From the NCBI RefSeq assembly GCF_004341105.1, contig NZ_SLZK01000005.1:186001-250000 (forward strand): a stretch of 64,000 nucleotides of DNA, read 5' to 3'. A program made the position numbers and the translations under genes. The DNA is from Rhizobium sp. BK418. Its GTDB lineage: Bacteria > Pseudomonadota > Alphaproteobacteria > Rhizobiales > Rhizobiaceae. A model generated the notes under the pieces. The model was given only the letters and a program-made list of their open reading frames with translations, ran no database searches and was not told the origin of the DNA. Positions 55,135-63,604 of the stretch are shown here, one piece after another; position 1 is the stretch's first letter, and each line of letters begins with the position of its first letter.

Positions 55135-56496
55135 ATGGACGATACAACAGTTGGGCAGGAGCACATGCTGCAACGGATTGAAGACATTGATGCCGCGCTA
55201 ATCGACAGGCTGCAGCATTCAGCGTTCAAGTATTTCCTGAAATATTCCAATCCGGAAAACGGCCTTGTGCCGGATACGTCGATTCCTGGCGTACCGACGA
55301 GCATCGCTGCGGTCGGCTTCGGGCTTTCCTCCTACCCGGTTGGCGTCGAGCGCGGCTGGATCAGCCGCGGAGAAGCCGCCGAGCGTGTGTTCAACACACT
55401 GCACTTCTTCGCCAACGCCAAGCAGGGCACGGAACGTCACGCGACCGGGCATCGCGGCTTCTTCTACCACTTCCTGCATGTGGATACCGGCAATCGGGCC
55501 TGGAACAGCGAGCTTTCGACCATCGATACCGCTCTGCTCGTCGCGGGCATTCTGACCGCTGCGCAATATTTCGACGGCGAGGATGAAACCGAAACCGAGA
55601 TCCGCGCGCTCGCAAAATTCATCTACGAGCGCGTCGACTGGCGCTGGGCCCTGAACAAGGGCGATTGCATCTCGATGGGCTGGAAGCCTTCTTCCGGTTT
55701 CCTACGCTGGCGCTATCATGGCTTTGACGAAGCGATCATCCTCTACACGCTGGCGCTGGCATCCCCGACCTACCCGATTCCGCAGTCGTCCTACGACGCT
55801 TTCACGGCAAGCTATTCCTGGATGCTCTTCAATGAGCAACCCTATCTCTACGCTGGACCGCTCTTCATCCATCTCTTCTCCCATGCGTGGATCGATTTCC
55901 GCGGCATCCAGGACAAGCCGATGCTTGAGCGGAACTGGGATTATTTTCGCAATACGCAGGTTGTCATCAACGTGCAGCGTGATTACGCGGAACGCAATCC
56001 CGGCCAGTTCGTCGGCTACAGCAAGGATATCTGGGGCTTTACCGCTTGCGATGGTCCGCCGCCGACGCGGCGCATGCGCGGTGGCCGCAGCCCGAAGGTG
56101 TTGGGTTATGCAGCCCGCGGCGCTCCGCTCGGTCCTGATGACGGCACGATCGCGCCCTGGGCCGCACTTGGCTGCCTGCCCTACGACCGGCAGGCAGCCC
56201 TAGACGGCACCAAGGCGTTGCTGACCACCTATCCGAACCTGCTCCTGGAAGGCGGCTTTCCCGGTGGCTTCAATCCAACGGTCCAGACCAAGCGGCCGGA
56301 GGGTTGGGTCGACGACCGTACTGTCGCCATCGATCAGGGCCTCATCGTCATGACGGTCGAGAATGCCCGCTCGGATTTTATCTGGAGGCTGATGCGCAAG
56401 AACCCGGTGATCCGCCTTGGCCTCGAGCGCGCCGGTTTCACCGGCGGCTGGCTGGCGGAAGAGGAACCGGAAGAGCTGGTTCTGAAGGCAGGTTAA
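55135..56496 (+). CDS. Cytosolic glucoamylase-like protein (PF10091-type), copy 2
   Basis: 453 residues, no signal peptide. It aligns over its whole length with the protein at 39598: KYSNPENGLVPDT, GFFYHFLHVDTGNRAWNSELSTIDTALLVAGIL, HAWIDFRGIQDKPMLERNWDYFRNTQ, YAARGAPLGPDDGTIAPWAALG and the end LERAGFTGGWL. The likely role is hydrolysis of an imported glucan-type oligosaccharide. An ATG at 55165 with AGGAG three bases upstream is an alternative start. It follows the peptide operon by 224 bases and has its own regulatory palindrome. Confidence 0.86.
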   Translation: MDDTTVGQEHMLQRIEDIDAALIDRLQHSAFKYFLKYSNPENGLVPDTSIPGVPTSIAAVGFGLSSYPVGVERGWISRGEAAERVFNTLHFFANAKQGTERHATGHRGFFYHFLHVDTGNRAWNSELSTIDTALLVAGILTAAQYFDGEDETETEIRALAKFIYERVDWRWALNKGDCISMGWKPSSGFLRWRYHGFDEAIILYTLALASPTYPIPQSSYDAFTASYSWMLFNEQPYLYAGPLFIHLFSHAWIDFRGIQDKPMLERNWDYFRNTQVVINVQRDYAERNPGQFVGYSKDIWGFTACDGPPPTRRMRGGRSPKVLGYAARGAPLGPDDGTIAPWAALGCLPYDRQAALDGTKALLTTYPNLLLEGGFPGGFNPTVQTKRPEGWVDDRTVAIDQGLIVMTVENARSDFIWRLMRKNPVIRLGLERAGFTGGWLAEEEPEELVLKAG

Positions 56497-56570
56497 GCAA
56501 TTTCAGCAAAAGTGCGTAAGGGTTTTGCGTCCGGAATTGCATAAAAAGGAGATAGAGCGTTACCGTGTTC
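56497..56570. repeat. Rhizobial intergenic palindromic repeat
   Basis: GCAATTTCAGCAAAA ... TTTTGCGTCCGGAATTGC forms an imperfect stem, followed by ATAAAAAGGAGATAGAGCG. The pattern (GCAATTCC ends, TTTTGCGTCCGG core) recurs in Rhizobium intergenic regions as far as I remember. It lies between the convergent glucoamylase-like and iron-transport genes and may act as a transcript end. Confidence 0.6.
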
Positions 56571-56593
56571 GAGAAGACGGCAATGCTCTGGAT

Positions 56594-57631
56594 TCATCGG
56601 ACGAAAACGTGCGCTTTGCCCGCGATATCGAGGCGAACAAGATCGCCTCGCGTCGGCAGCGCCACACTTGACGTCTTGATCAGGATCGGCGGAAGGGCGA
56701 CAGCCGCGAGCGACACCGCTACCGTGCAGGTTGCTCCGCCAAATTCCACATCCACGACACGCCCGCCATATTTCGCGTTCGCCTCATCAACAACGACGCG
56801 GATCTGCTCTGGCCTCAGCATGATTTCCGCCTTGCCCTGATGGGCTCCGTCGACGGGCACGCTGCCGAGCGCGCAATCGGCAAAACCGTTCTTGATGATC
56901 GCGGGCAGCATGACTGCATCCCCAAGGAAAAGCGCCGTCTCGCGGTCACGCGGCTTGAGATAAAGCGTTTGCGGCGTGCCGGCCTGCACGAGCTTGCCCT
57001 CCCGCAATACCGCAACCTGGTCGGCAAATGACAGGGCCTCGCCTTGATCGTGCGTTACGAGGATTGCCGTGATGCCCGCTGCGTGCAGCACGCGGGCGAC
57101 TGCCTTGCGCATATTTTCCCTGAGGCCGGTATCCAGGGCCGAAAAAGGCTCGTCGAGCAGCATGAGGCGTGGCCGGCGGCCGAGCGCACGGGCAAGCGCC
57201 ACGCGCTGCTGCTGGCCACCCGAGAGCTGGTGTGGACGACGCTCCAGCATGCCGCGATCGAGCTCCACCATTTCCAGGAGATCGATGATACGCTTTTGGC
57301 GATCCGGCGCGCCGCGCTCGAAACCAAAACCGATATTCTCGGCCACGCTCAGATGCGGAAAGAGCGCGCCATCCTGCGAGACGATGCCAATACCGCGCTT
57401 ATGAGCGGGGACGCTTGCCGGGCCGTCAGCCAGAACCTCGCCATCCAGCGTCACCCTGCCGACATCAGGCTGCTCGAATCCGGCAATGATGCGCAGCAAC
57501 GTCGTCTTGCCGGAGCCGGAGGGACCAACGACAGCCGTGCGGCTGCCCGCCTGCACTTCAAGCGAGATATCCTTCAGTGCCTGAACCGGGCCGTAACGCT
57601 TGCTGATATTGTCGATCGTAAGCAGCGTCAT
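56594..57631 (-). CDS. Ferric iron ABC transporter ATPase (FbpC/AfuC type)
   Basis: 345 residues. Walker A VGPSGSGKTTLLRIIAGF, Q-loop VSQDGALFPHLSVAENIGFGF, signature LSGGQQQRVALARALGRRPRLMLLDEPFSALD. A C-terminal TOBE domain (IMLRPEQIRVVVDEANAKYGGRVVDVEFGG) follows. It overlaps the permease gene by four bases. Last gene of a binding protein-permease-ATPase operon. Confidence 0.93.
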   Translation of the reverse strand: MTLLTIDNISKRYGPVQALKDISLEVQAGSRTAVVGPSGSGKTTLLRIIAGFEQPDVGRVTLDGEVLADGPASVPAHKRGIGIVSQDGALFPHLSVAENIGFGFERGAPDRQKRIIDLLEMVELDRGMLERRPHQLSGGQQQRVALARALGRRPRLMLLDEPFSALDTGLRENMRKAVARVLHAAGITAILVTHDQGEALSFADQVAVLREGKLVQAGTPQTLYLKPRDRETALFLGDAVMLPAIIKNGFADCALGSVPVDGAHQGKAEIMLRPEQIRVVVDEANAKYGGRVVDVEFGGATCTVAVSLAAVALPPILIKTSSVALPTRGDLVRLDIAGKAHVFVR

Positions 57632-59295
57632 TGGCCGGCAGTCCGTTTCGATTGGGTATAGAGCATGAGGGTGAGCGGAAACGACAGCACGACCATCATG
57701 AAGGCGTAAGGTGCTGCCGAAACATAATCAATCTCGCTGGTCAGCGACCAGAATTTCGTCGCCAGCGTGTCGACGCCATTCGGCGAAAGCATCAGTGTCG
57801 CCGTCAATTCGTTGGTGATGCCGAGGGCGGCAAGCGCTACACTCGCAGCAGCACCAGGTGCTGCAAGCCGCATGGTGATCTGCCGCACGGCCTGTCCCGG
57901 CGTACGGCCAAGCCCCATTGCCGCCCGCTCGAGCTCGACAGGCGCTTGCGCGATACTGGCGCGCAGACCGACCATGGCACGCGGCAGGAAGAGCAGCACG
58001 TAAGCGACAAGCAGCGTCGCGAAGGTCTGGTAGAGCGGCAGGATGAGTCGAACGGTGATAGAAACCAGCGCCAACGCCACGACGACACCCGGCAGTGAGC
58101 CGACATAATAATGGCAGGCTTCGAGAATGCGCTGGAACCGACCCGGCGCGCGGACCGAAAGCCACGCCATCGGGGCCGCGGCAATCGTCGTCAGGACCCC
58201 GCCAGCGATAGCAAGAACAATCGTCTGCACGAAAGCACTTACGACCTGGATGCGCCAGATGCCGAGCCCGCCGAGATAGAGCCAGCGGCCGAGCGTGATC
58301 AGCGGCACGCCAAGCGTCAGCACTGCCAGGATGATCGGCAACACGAGGGCCGGGACCACAAACCAGCCGAGCCGTCGGCGATCGGCTGGACGCGCAGAGC
58401 CGGAGCCGACGCGCGCATATCGTTCATTGCCGCGCAGCAGGATTTCGAGGCCGAGCAGGAACAGGCAGCAGGCGACGAGCACGCCGCCGAGCATGTTGGA
58501 AGCCGGGCTATTATAGGAAGACTGGAACTGGTCGACGATCGCAGTCGCGAACGTGTCGAAGCGGATCATTACGAACAACCCGTATTCCGATAGCAGGTGC
58601 AGCGCGACCAACAATGAACCACCGCAGATAGCCAGGCGAAGCTGCGGCAGGATCGTGCGGAAGAAAACGCGCCACGGATCGAGACCGAGCGAGGCAGCGG
58701 CATCCTCGATCGCCGGATCGAGCCGGCGCAACGCCGCCGCGACCGGCAGATACAGGAACGGATAATAGGCAAGAACCGAAATAAAAACGCCGCTCTGGAG
58801 CCCGTACATGCCCGGAAGCAGGCTCACCCAGGCATAGGAATGCACGAAGGCCGGCACCGCCAGCGGCGCAATGGCAAGCCACGCCCAGAGCCGCGCAAGC
58901 GGGATATCCGTCCGCTCCGTCAGCCAGGCGAGCGTCACAGCCAGCACGATCGACAGCGGAATGGTAATTGATTCCAGGAGAACAGTATTGACGAGAAGCT
59001 CGCCGACGCGTGGGCGGAAGACAAGCGTCTTTACCGTCTCCCAGCCGACATCATAGGTCACCCAGGCGATGAAACCGAGCGGAACGAGGCTGAAGATCGC
59101 CACAACAGATGCGAGAAGAACGACGGAAGCGTGCGGCATACGCCCGCGCGGCAAAACCATTCGTGCGGCCCCTGGCGCCACCGGCGTGTCATTGCCGGAT
59201 ACGAGCAATCTATTGTTCTGCAGCAAGGCCGATGCCTTCACACGCTGAAAAAGGAAGGCAACCGCCTTTGACGAGCGGTTGCCGGATTTTGTCAT
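57628..59295 (-). CDS. Ferric iron ABC transporter permease (FbpB/AfuB type)
   Basis: 555 residues, about twelve spans: a fused double permease with two EAA loops, EDAAASLGLDPWRVFFRTILPQLRLAI in the first half and ERAAMGLGRTPGQAVRQITMRLAAPGAAAS in the second. This architecture is specific to the Fbp/Sfu/Afu family. The first 50 residues are less conserved, and a later start is possible. It is preceded by a stem-loop between it and the binding-protein gene. Confidence 0.93.
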   Translation of the reverse strand: MTKSGNRSSKAVAFLFQRVKASALLQNNRLLVSGNDTPVAPGAARMVLPRGRMPHASVVLLASVVAIFSLVPLGFIAWVTYDVGWETVKTLVFRPRVGELLVNTVLLESITIPLSIVLAVTLAWLTERTDIPLARLWAWLAIAPLAVPAFVHSYAWVSLLPGMYGLQSGVFISVLAYYPFLYLPVAAALRRLDPAIEDAAASLGLDPWRVFFRTILPQLRLAICGGSLLVALHLLSEYGLFVMIRFDTFATAIVDQFQSSYNSPASNMLGGVLVACCLFLLGLEILLRGNERYARVGSGSARPADRRRLGWFVVPALVLPIILAVLTLGVPLITLGRWLYLGGLGIWRIQVVSAFVQTIVLAIAGGVLTTIAAAPMAWLSVRAPGRFQRILEACHYYVGSLPGVVVALALVSITVRLILPLYQTFATLLVAYVLLFLPRAMVGLRASIAQAPVELERAAMGLGRTPGQAVRQITMRLAAPGAAASVALAALGITNELTATLMLSPNGVDTLATKFWSLTSEIDYVSAAPYAFMMVVLSFPLTLMLYTQSKRTAGQ

Positions 59296-59353
59296 GCCCT
59301 AAGGTTTTCTTGAGCCAAAAGCAATAGTTTTAGACCGAAGAAGACTGCGGCAG

Positions 59354-59408
59354 AAAGACTTAAAGCGCACCGCGATCTTTCAGATCGCTTGCCAGGCTTT
59401 AAGTCTTT
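59354..59408. repeat. Intercistronic stem-loop in the iron operon
   Basis: A 13-bp perfect outer stem (AAAGACTTAAAGC / GCTTTAAGTCTTT) encloses a second hairpin GCGATCT-TTC-AGATCGC. A diverged copy of the rhizobial repeat (GCAAACCGCGACACAGTTTTGC) follows at 59,430-59,455. It lies between the binding-protein and permease genes, where it could raise binding-protein mRNA relative to the rest. Confidence 0.65.
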
Positions 59409-59459
59409 GTTTTACGCTCGCCGTTATCGCAAACCGCGACACAGTTTTGCGCGACAGGC

Positions 59460-60497
59460 TTAGATGAGGCCGGCTGCCGTCATCAGTTCCACAACCTTCT
59501 TGCTGTCGAGGGTCGAAGCTTCAACCTTCGGCGCATTGAGATCGGCCAGCGGAGTGAGCTTGTCGTTGGAGGCAGCGTCCTTGCCGATGGCATATTCATA
59601 GGAATCGCCGTTCTTGAGAACGGCCTGGCCGGTCTTGCTGGTGATGTACTTCAGGAAAGCCTGGGCTTCCTTCATGTGCTGCGTGGATTTCAGAATACCG
59701 CCGCCCGAAACAGAAACGAAAGCGCCCGGATCCTGGTTCTTGAAATAATGCAGGCCGACATTCTTGCTGTTCTCGCCGGTCTTCGCCTGATCGCCGAACC
59801 AGTAATAGTGATAGATGATCGCGCCTTCGACTTCGCCGGCATTGACGGCCTTCATGGCGACGCTATTGCCCTTGTAGGGGGTGGCATTGTTCTTAAGGCC
59901 CTTCAGCCAGGCCTTGGTGGCCTCTTCGCCTTTCAATTGCAGGAGGGCGGCAACGATGGCCTGGAAGTCGGCGCCGGCAGGAGCCGCACCCCAGCGGCCC
60001 TTCCAGGCCGGATCTGCAAGGTCGAGCATCGACTTCGGCAGCTTGTCTTCCGTCAGCTTCGTCTTGTCATAGGCAAAAACTGTCGTCCGGGCGGCGATGC
60101 CGGTCCACATACCGTCGGCGGGGCGATACTGTTCCGGAACTTGGTCCAGCGTATCCTTCTCGATCGGCGCGAACAGGCCGGCACCGTCGACCAGCGTCAT
60201 AGCCGGCGAATTTTCGGTGAGGAAGACGTCGGCAGGCGAAGCATCACCTTCCTGGATGATCTGATTGGCGAACTGCATGTCGCTGCCCTGACGCATGGTG
60301 ACCTTGATGCCGGTCTCCTTGGTAAAGGCGTCGATCCATTCGCGGCCGAGGCTTTCGTGCTGGGCATTGTAGACGACGATACCTTCGGACGCCTGCGCAT
60401 TGGCGCTGCTTGCCAGCGCGGTGGCGGCGAGAAACGAGGCGGCAACCGCGAGCGCGCCGGAAAGACGGTTAAGAGCAATTTTCAAGATGGCCTCCAT
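59460..60497 (-). CDS. Ferric iron ABC transporter binding protein (FbpA/AfuA type)
   Basis: 345 residues. Signal peptide: KIALNRLSGALAVAASFLAATALASSANAQ. The mature part: GIVVYNAQHESLGREWIDAFTKETGIKVTMRQGSDMQFANQIIQEG, DVFLTENSPAMTLVDGAGLFAPIEK, YHYYWFGDQAKTGENSKNVGLHYF (adjacent tyrosines as in iron-binding FbpA). The ATG at 60497 is given; a TTG at 60485 with GGAGG five bases upstream is an attractive alternative. First gene of the operon, behind an iron-box-like promoter. Confidence 0.92.
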   Translation of the reverse strand: MEAILKIALNRLSGALAVAASFLAATALASSANAQASEGIVVYNAQHESLGREWIDAFTKETGIKVTMRQGSDMQFANQIIQEGDASPADVFLTENSPAMTLVDGAGLFAPIEKDTLDQVPEQYRPADGMWTGIAARTTVFAYDKTKLTEDKLPKSMLDLADPAWKGRWGAAPAGADFQAIVAALLQLKGEEATKAWLKGLKNNATPYKGNSVAMKAVNAGEVEGAIIYHYYWFGDQAKTGENSKNVGLHYFKNQDPGAFVSVSGGGILKSTQHMKEAQAFLKYITSKTGQAVLKNGDSYEYAIGKDAASNDKLTPLADLNAPKVEASTLDSKKVVELMTAAGLI

Positions 60498-60532
60498 GAT
60501 GATGTCACCCAAGCCCCAAGGGCGATGGCAGG

Positions 60533-60561
60533 CGTATATTTTTGTTGACTGAATATTTCAA
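60533..60561 (-). promoter_or_regulatory. Promoter with RirA iron-box candidate for the Fbp operon
   Basis: Minus-strand TTGAAA and TATACG are separated by 17 bases. Overlapping the -35 and spacer is TGA-N9-TCA (60546-60560), the form of the rhizobial iron-responsive operator bound by RirA. Transcription would start about 30 bases before the coding region. Confidence 0.6.
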
Positions 60562-60636
60562 GTTTCGCGATCAAAAATAAGTTCACAATATCTTGACTCA
60601 ATCTTTCATCTTCGGAGGAATAAATTCAAATCTCAT

Positions 60637-60664
60637 AAAAAAAGCGACGCTGGTAAGGCGTCGC
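60637..60664 (-). terminator. Terminator of the lysine-catabolism operon
   Basis: GCGACGC / GCGTCGC has a 7-nt loop, and seven Ts follow on the minus strand. It lies 24 bases after the amaB stop. Confidence 0.88.
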
Positions 60665-60687
60665 CTATTAGATTCCAATGCGTTAGC

Positions 60688-62226
60688 CTATTCGACGTCG
60701 AACTTGACGCCCTGCGCCAACGGCAGGGTCTTTCCATAATTGACAGTATTGGTAGAGCGCCGCATGTAAGCCTTCCAGGCGTCCGAACCCGATTCACGAC
60801 CGCCGCCCGTTTCCTTCTCGCCGCCGAAGGCACCGCCGATTTCAGCACCGGACGGGCCGATATTGACGTTGGCGATGCCGCAATCGGAACCGCGCGAGGA
60901 CAAGAAGGTTTCGGCTTCGCGCATATTGTTGGTGAAGATCGAGGACGACAGACCCTGCGGCACGGCATTATGCAGCTCCAGAACGGCGTCGAAATCGCTA
61001 TACTTGATGACATAGAGGATCGGCGCGAAGGTTTCATGCTCGACCGGACCGGTCTGCTCAGGCATTTCGACGAGTGCCGGGCGCACGTAGAAGGCTTCCG
61101 CCGAACCGCTGTCGACGCGCTCACCGCCGACGACAGCGCCGCCGGCAGCCTTTGCCTGCCCGAGCGCCGACTGCATCTTGTCAAAGGCTTGGCCATCGAT
61201 TAGCGGACCGACCAGCGTGCCGATCTCCAGCGGGTTGCCGATCGTCACCGAGCCATAGGCTTTCTTCAGCCGCGGCACGAGTTGGTCATAGACGCTCTCA
61301 TGCACGAAGAGACGGCGCAGTGTCGTGCAGCGCTGGCCGGCCGTACCCATGGCCGCGAAAGCAACCCCGCGAAGTGTCAGGTCGAGATCGGCCGTTGGGC
61401 AAACGATCGCAGCATTGTTGCCGCCGAGTTCTAGGATCGCACGGGCAAAACGCTGCGATAGGCGCGGACCGACGGCACGGCCCATGGCCGTGGAGCCGGT
61501 TGCCGAAACGAGCGGGATCTTCGGATGATCGACCAGCACTTCGCCGATCTCGCGGCCGCCGATCAAAAGCGTCGAGAGATTTGCCGGTGCCTGGCCGCCT
61601 TCGGCCACGAACCGCTTCAGCGCTTTTTCGAACAGCGCCTGCACGGCGAGCGCCGTCAGCGGTGTCTTTTCCGAGGGCTTCCAGACTGTGGAATTGCCGC
61701 AGACGATGGCAAGAGCCGCATTCCAGGACCAGACGGCAACAGGGAAGTTGAAGGCCGAGATGATGCCGACAGCGCCGAGCGGATGCCAGCTTTCCATCAT
61801 GCGATGTTCGGCACGTTCGGTCGCGATCGTCAGGCCGTAGAGCTGACGGGAGAGACCGACGGCGAAATCGCAGATATCGATCATCTCCTGCACTTCACCG
61901 AGGCCTTCGGAGGTGATCTTGCCGACTTCGATCGAGACAAGCCGGCCAAGCGCCGCCTTGGAGGCGCGAAGCTCTTCGCCGAGCAGGCGGATCAATTCGC
62001 CGCGCTTCGGCGCCGGAACGGCCCGCCATTCGAGGAAAGCTTTATGGGCCGCGTCGATCGCGGCCTTGGCATCCCCAACGGAATGCTCTTTCAGCTTGCC
62101 GATTTCTTTGCCTGTGATCGGCGAGGTGACGGAAAGCGTACCGCCGGTATAGCTTTTGGCATCTACGCCGAGATCGGCGAGCAGTTTGGCGGTTTCGGTA
62201 GCGAGATCGAGGACGGCGATGGTCAT
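60688..62226 (-). CDS. amaB: Piperideine-6-carboxylate / 2-aminoadipate semialdehyde dehydrogenase (ALDH7, AmaB-like)
   Basis: 512 residues. ALDH motifs: IISAFNFPVAVWSWNAALAIVCGN, VSATGSTAMGRAV, catalytic Glu in LELGGNNAAIV and catalytic Cys in MGTAGQRCTTLRRL. The FGGEKETGGGRESGSDAWKAYMRRSTNTVNYG ending is typical of the ALDH7 (antiquitin) group. It oxidises L-2-aminoadipate semialdehyde to L-2-aminoadipate. The ATG at 62226 gives the family start. It follows the amaA-like gene by 25 bases; the neighbours support the lysine/pipecolate assignment. Confidence 0.9.
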   Translation of the reverse strand: MTIAVLDLATETAKLLADLGVDAKSYTGGTLSVTSPITGKEIGKLKEHSVGDAKAAIDAAHKAFLEWRAVPAPKRGELIRLLGEELRASKAALGRLVSIEVGKITSEGLGEVQEMIDICDFAVGLSRQLYGLTIATERAEHRMMESWHPLGAVGIISAFNFPVAVWSWNAALAIVCGNSTVWKPSEKTPLTALAVQALFEKALKRFVAEGGQAPANLSTLLIGGREIGEVLVDHPKIPLVSATGSTAMGRAVGPRLSQRFARAILELGGNNAAIVCPTADLDLTLRGVAFAAMGTAGQRCTTLRRLFVHESVYDQLVPRLKKAYGSVTIGNPLEIGTLVGPLIDGQAFDKMQSALGQAKAAGGAVVGGERVDSGSAEAFYVRPALVEMPEQTGPVEHETFAPILYVIKYSDFDAVLELHNAVPQGLSSSIFTNNMREAETFLSSRGSDCGIANVNIGPSGAEIGGAFGGEKETGGGRESGSDAWKAYMRRSTNTVNYGKTLPLAQGVKFDVE

Positions 62227-62251
62227 TGTCGTGGTTCCAGTCTTGTTGTTC

Positions 62252-63535
62252 TCAGAAACGGGCATCGGCAAAATGGGCCACCTGAGCGCCGGCTTCGTAC
62301 CATAGTTCCTTGAGCGCGCGGAAGCTCGGCTCGCGAGGATCGGTCAGCGGCAGAGGCAGTTCTGCCTCAGTCATGCGGCCGAGGATGTGCTCCGCCAATG
62401 TGCGGCCAAACACTGTACCGGGCGCAATTCCGCGGCCATTATAGCCGGAAAAGCCGATGACATTGGGAGCGAATTTGTGGAAGCGCGGCAGCGCATTATC
62501 GGTCATGCCGATCTGGCCATACCACTCGCATTCGAATTCGACGTCACCGATCTCAGGGAAAAGCCGTTTCAGCGACCGTTTGGCCCACGCCTTGTGGACG
62601 GAGAGGCCGGTATTGCGCAGTGCCCCGACGCTGCCGAAAACGAGGCGACCGGCCTGATCCATCCGGAAGGACGAAAGGATTTCCTTCGTATCCCAGACAC
62701 CCTCGCGATTGGGCAGGATCGATTGGCGGAGATTATGGCCGAGCGGCACGGTGGCAAAATTGAAATAGGGCAGAAAAACCTGCTCGTTGCGCACCTGTTC
62801 CCAGGGGCCGATACTGTAGGCGTCAGTTGCGACAATGATCCAGCTCGCGGTCACCTGCCCGCGCGCGGTTTTCACCACCCAGCGGCTACCCTGCCGTTCC
62901 GTCGCGATAACCGGGCTCGCCGTGTAGAGCTCGACGCCCGCCTTCTGCGCGGCGTGAGCAAGCCCACGCGCATAGGCAAGCGGCTGCAGTGTGCCGGCGC
63001 GCATATCGAGCAGTGATCCGGCATAGGCATTCGTTCCGATGCGTTTCGCGGTCTCGTCTGCGTCAAGCAGCATGACGGGCGCCCCGCGCGCCGACCATTG
63101 CTTGTAGCGATCCTCGACTTCCTTCAAGCCATCGGCACCAACGGCACAATGCAGCGTACCCTGCTTTTCGAGTTCGCAGGCGATGCCGTGCTTCTCGATC
63201 AGCTCCATCACCAGTCGCGGCGCATTGCCCAGCAGATCGAGCAGCCGCTCGCCGTAGACAGGGCCGAGCACGCCAGGCAGGTCATCGGGCATGACCCACA
63301 TGCCGGCATTGATCAGCCCGACATTGCGGCCCGCCCCACCAAAGCCGATCTCCTTCGCTTCCAGCAGCACAACGCGCGATCCCGCCTCTGCCAGATGAAG
63401 GCTGGAGGAAAGGCCTGTATAGCCACCGCCAACGATGACCACATCGGCCTCTATAGCGCCGGCCAGCGCAGACGTGACGGGCGGCTGAGGAGCAGTCTTT
63501 TCCCATAAGCCGTGGGAGCGAGGATCATCGAGCAT
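62252..63535 (-). CDS. amaA: FAD-dependent amino-acid oxidase (L-pipecolate oxidase AmaA-like)
   Basis: 427-residue DAO-type flavoprotein. The N-terminal ADP-binding site is DVVIVGGGYTGLSSSLHLAEAG followed by GFGGAGRNVGLINAGMW. The C-terminal FAD region is FAPNVIGFSGYNGRGIAPGTVFGR. The sequence alone would also allow another secondary-amine oxidase (PuuB-like). The neighbours, an ALDH7 enzyme behind and a DUF1338 enzyme in front, match the pipecolate route of Pseudomonas putida, so pipecolate is the best guess. Confidence 0.82.
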   Translation of the reverse strand: MLDDPRSHGLWEKTAPQPPVTSALAGAIEADVVIVGGGYTGLSSSLHLAEAGSRVVLLEAKEIGFGGAGRNVGLINAGMWVMPDDLPGVLGPVYGERLLDLLGNAPRLVMELIEKHGIACELEKQGTLHCAVGADGLKEVEDRYKQWSARGAPVMLLDADETAKRIGTNAYAGSLLDMRAGTLQPLAYARGLAHAAQKAGVELYTASPVIATERQGSRWVVKTARGQVTASWIIVATDAYSIGPWEQVRNEQVFLPYFNFATVPLGHNLRQSILPNREGVWDTKEILSSFRMDQAGRLVFGSVGALRNTGLSVHKAWAKRSLKRLFPEIGDVEFECEWYGQIGMTDNALPRFHKFAPNVIGFSGYNGRGIAPGTVFGRTLAEHILGRMTEAELPLPLTDPREPSFRALKELWYEAGAQVAHFADARF

Positions 63536-63604
63536 CGGATAGTCCAGTCAGGATCGAAATCGGTACTCTAGCGCCGCCTCCGCGCTCGCGGAAGCGGTCA
63601 AATA

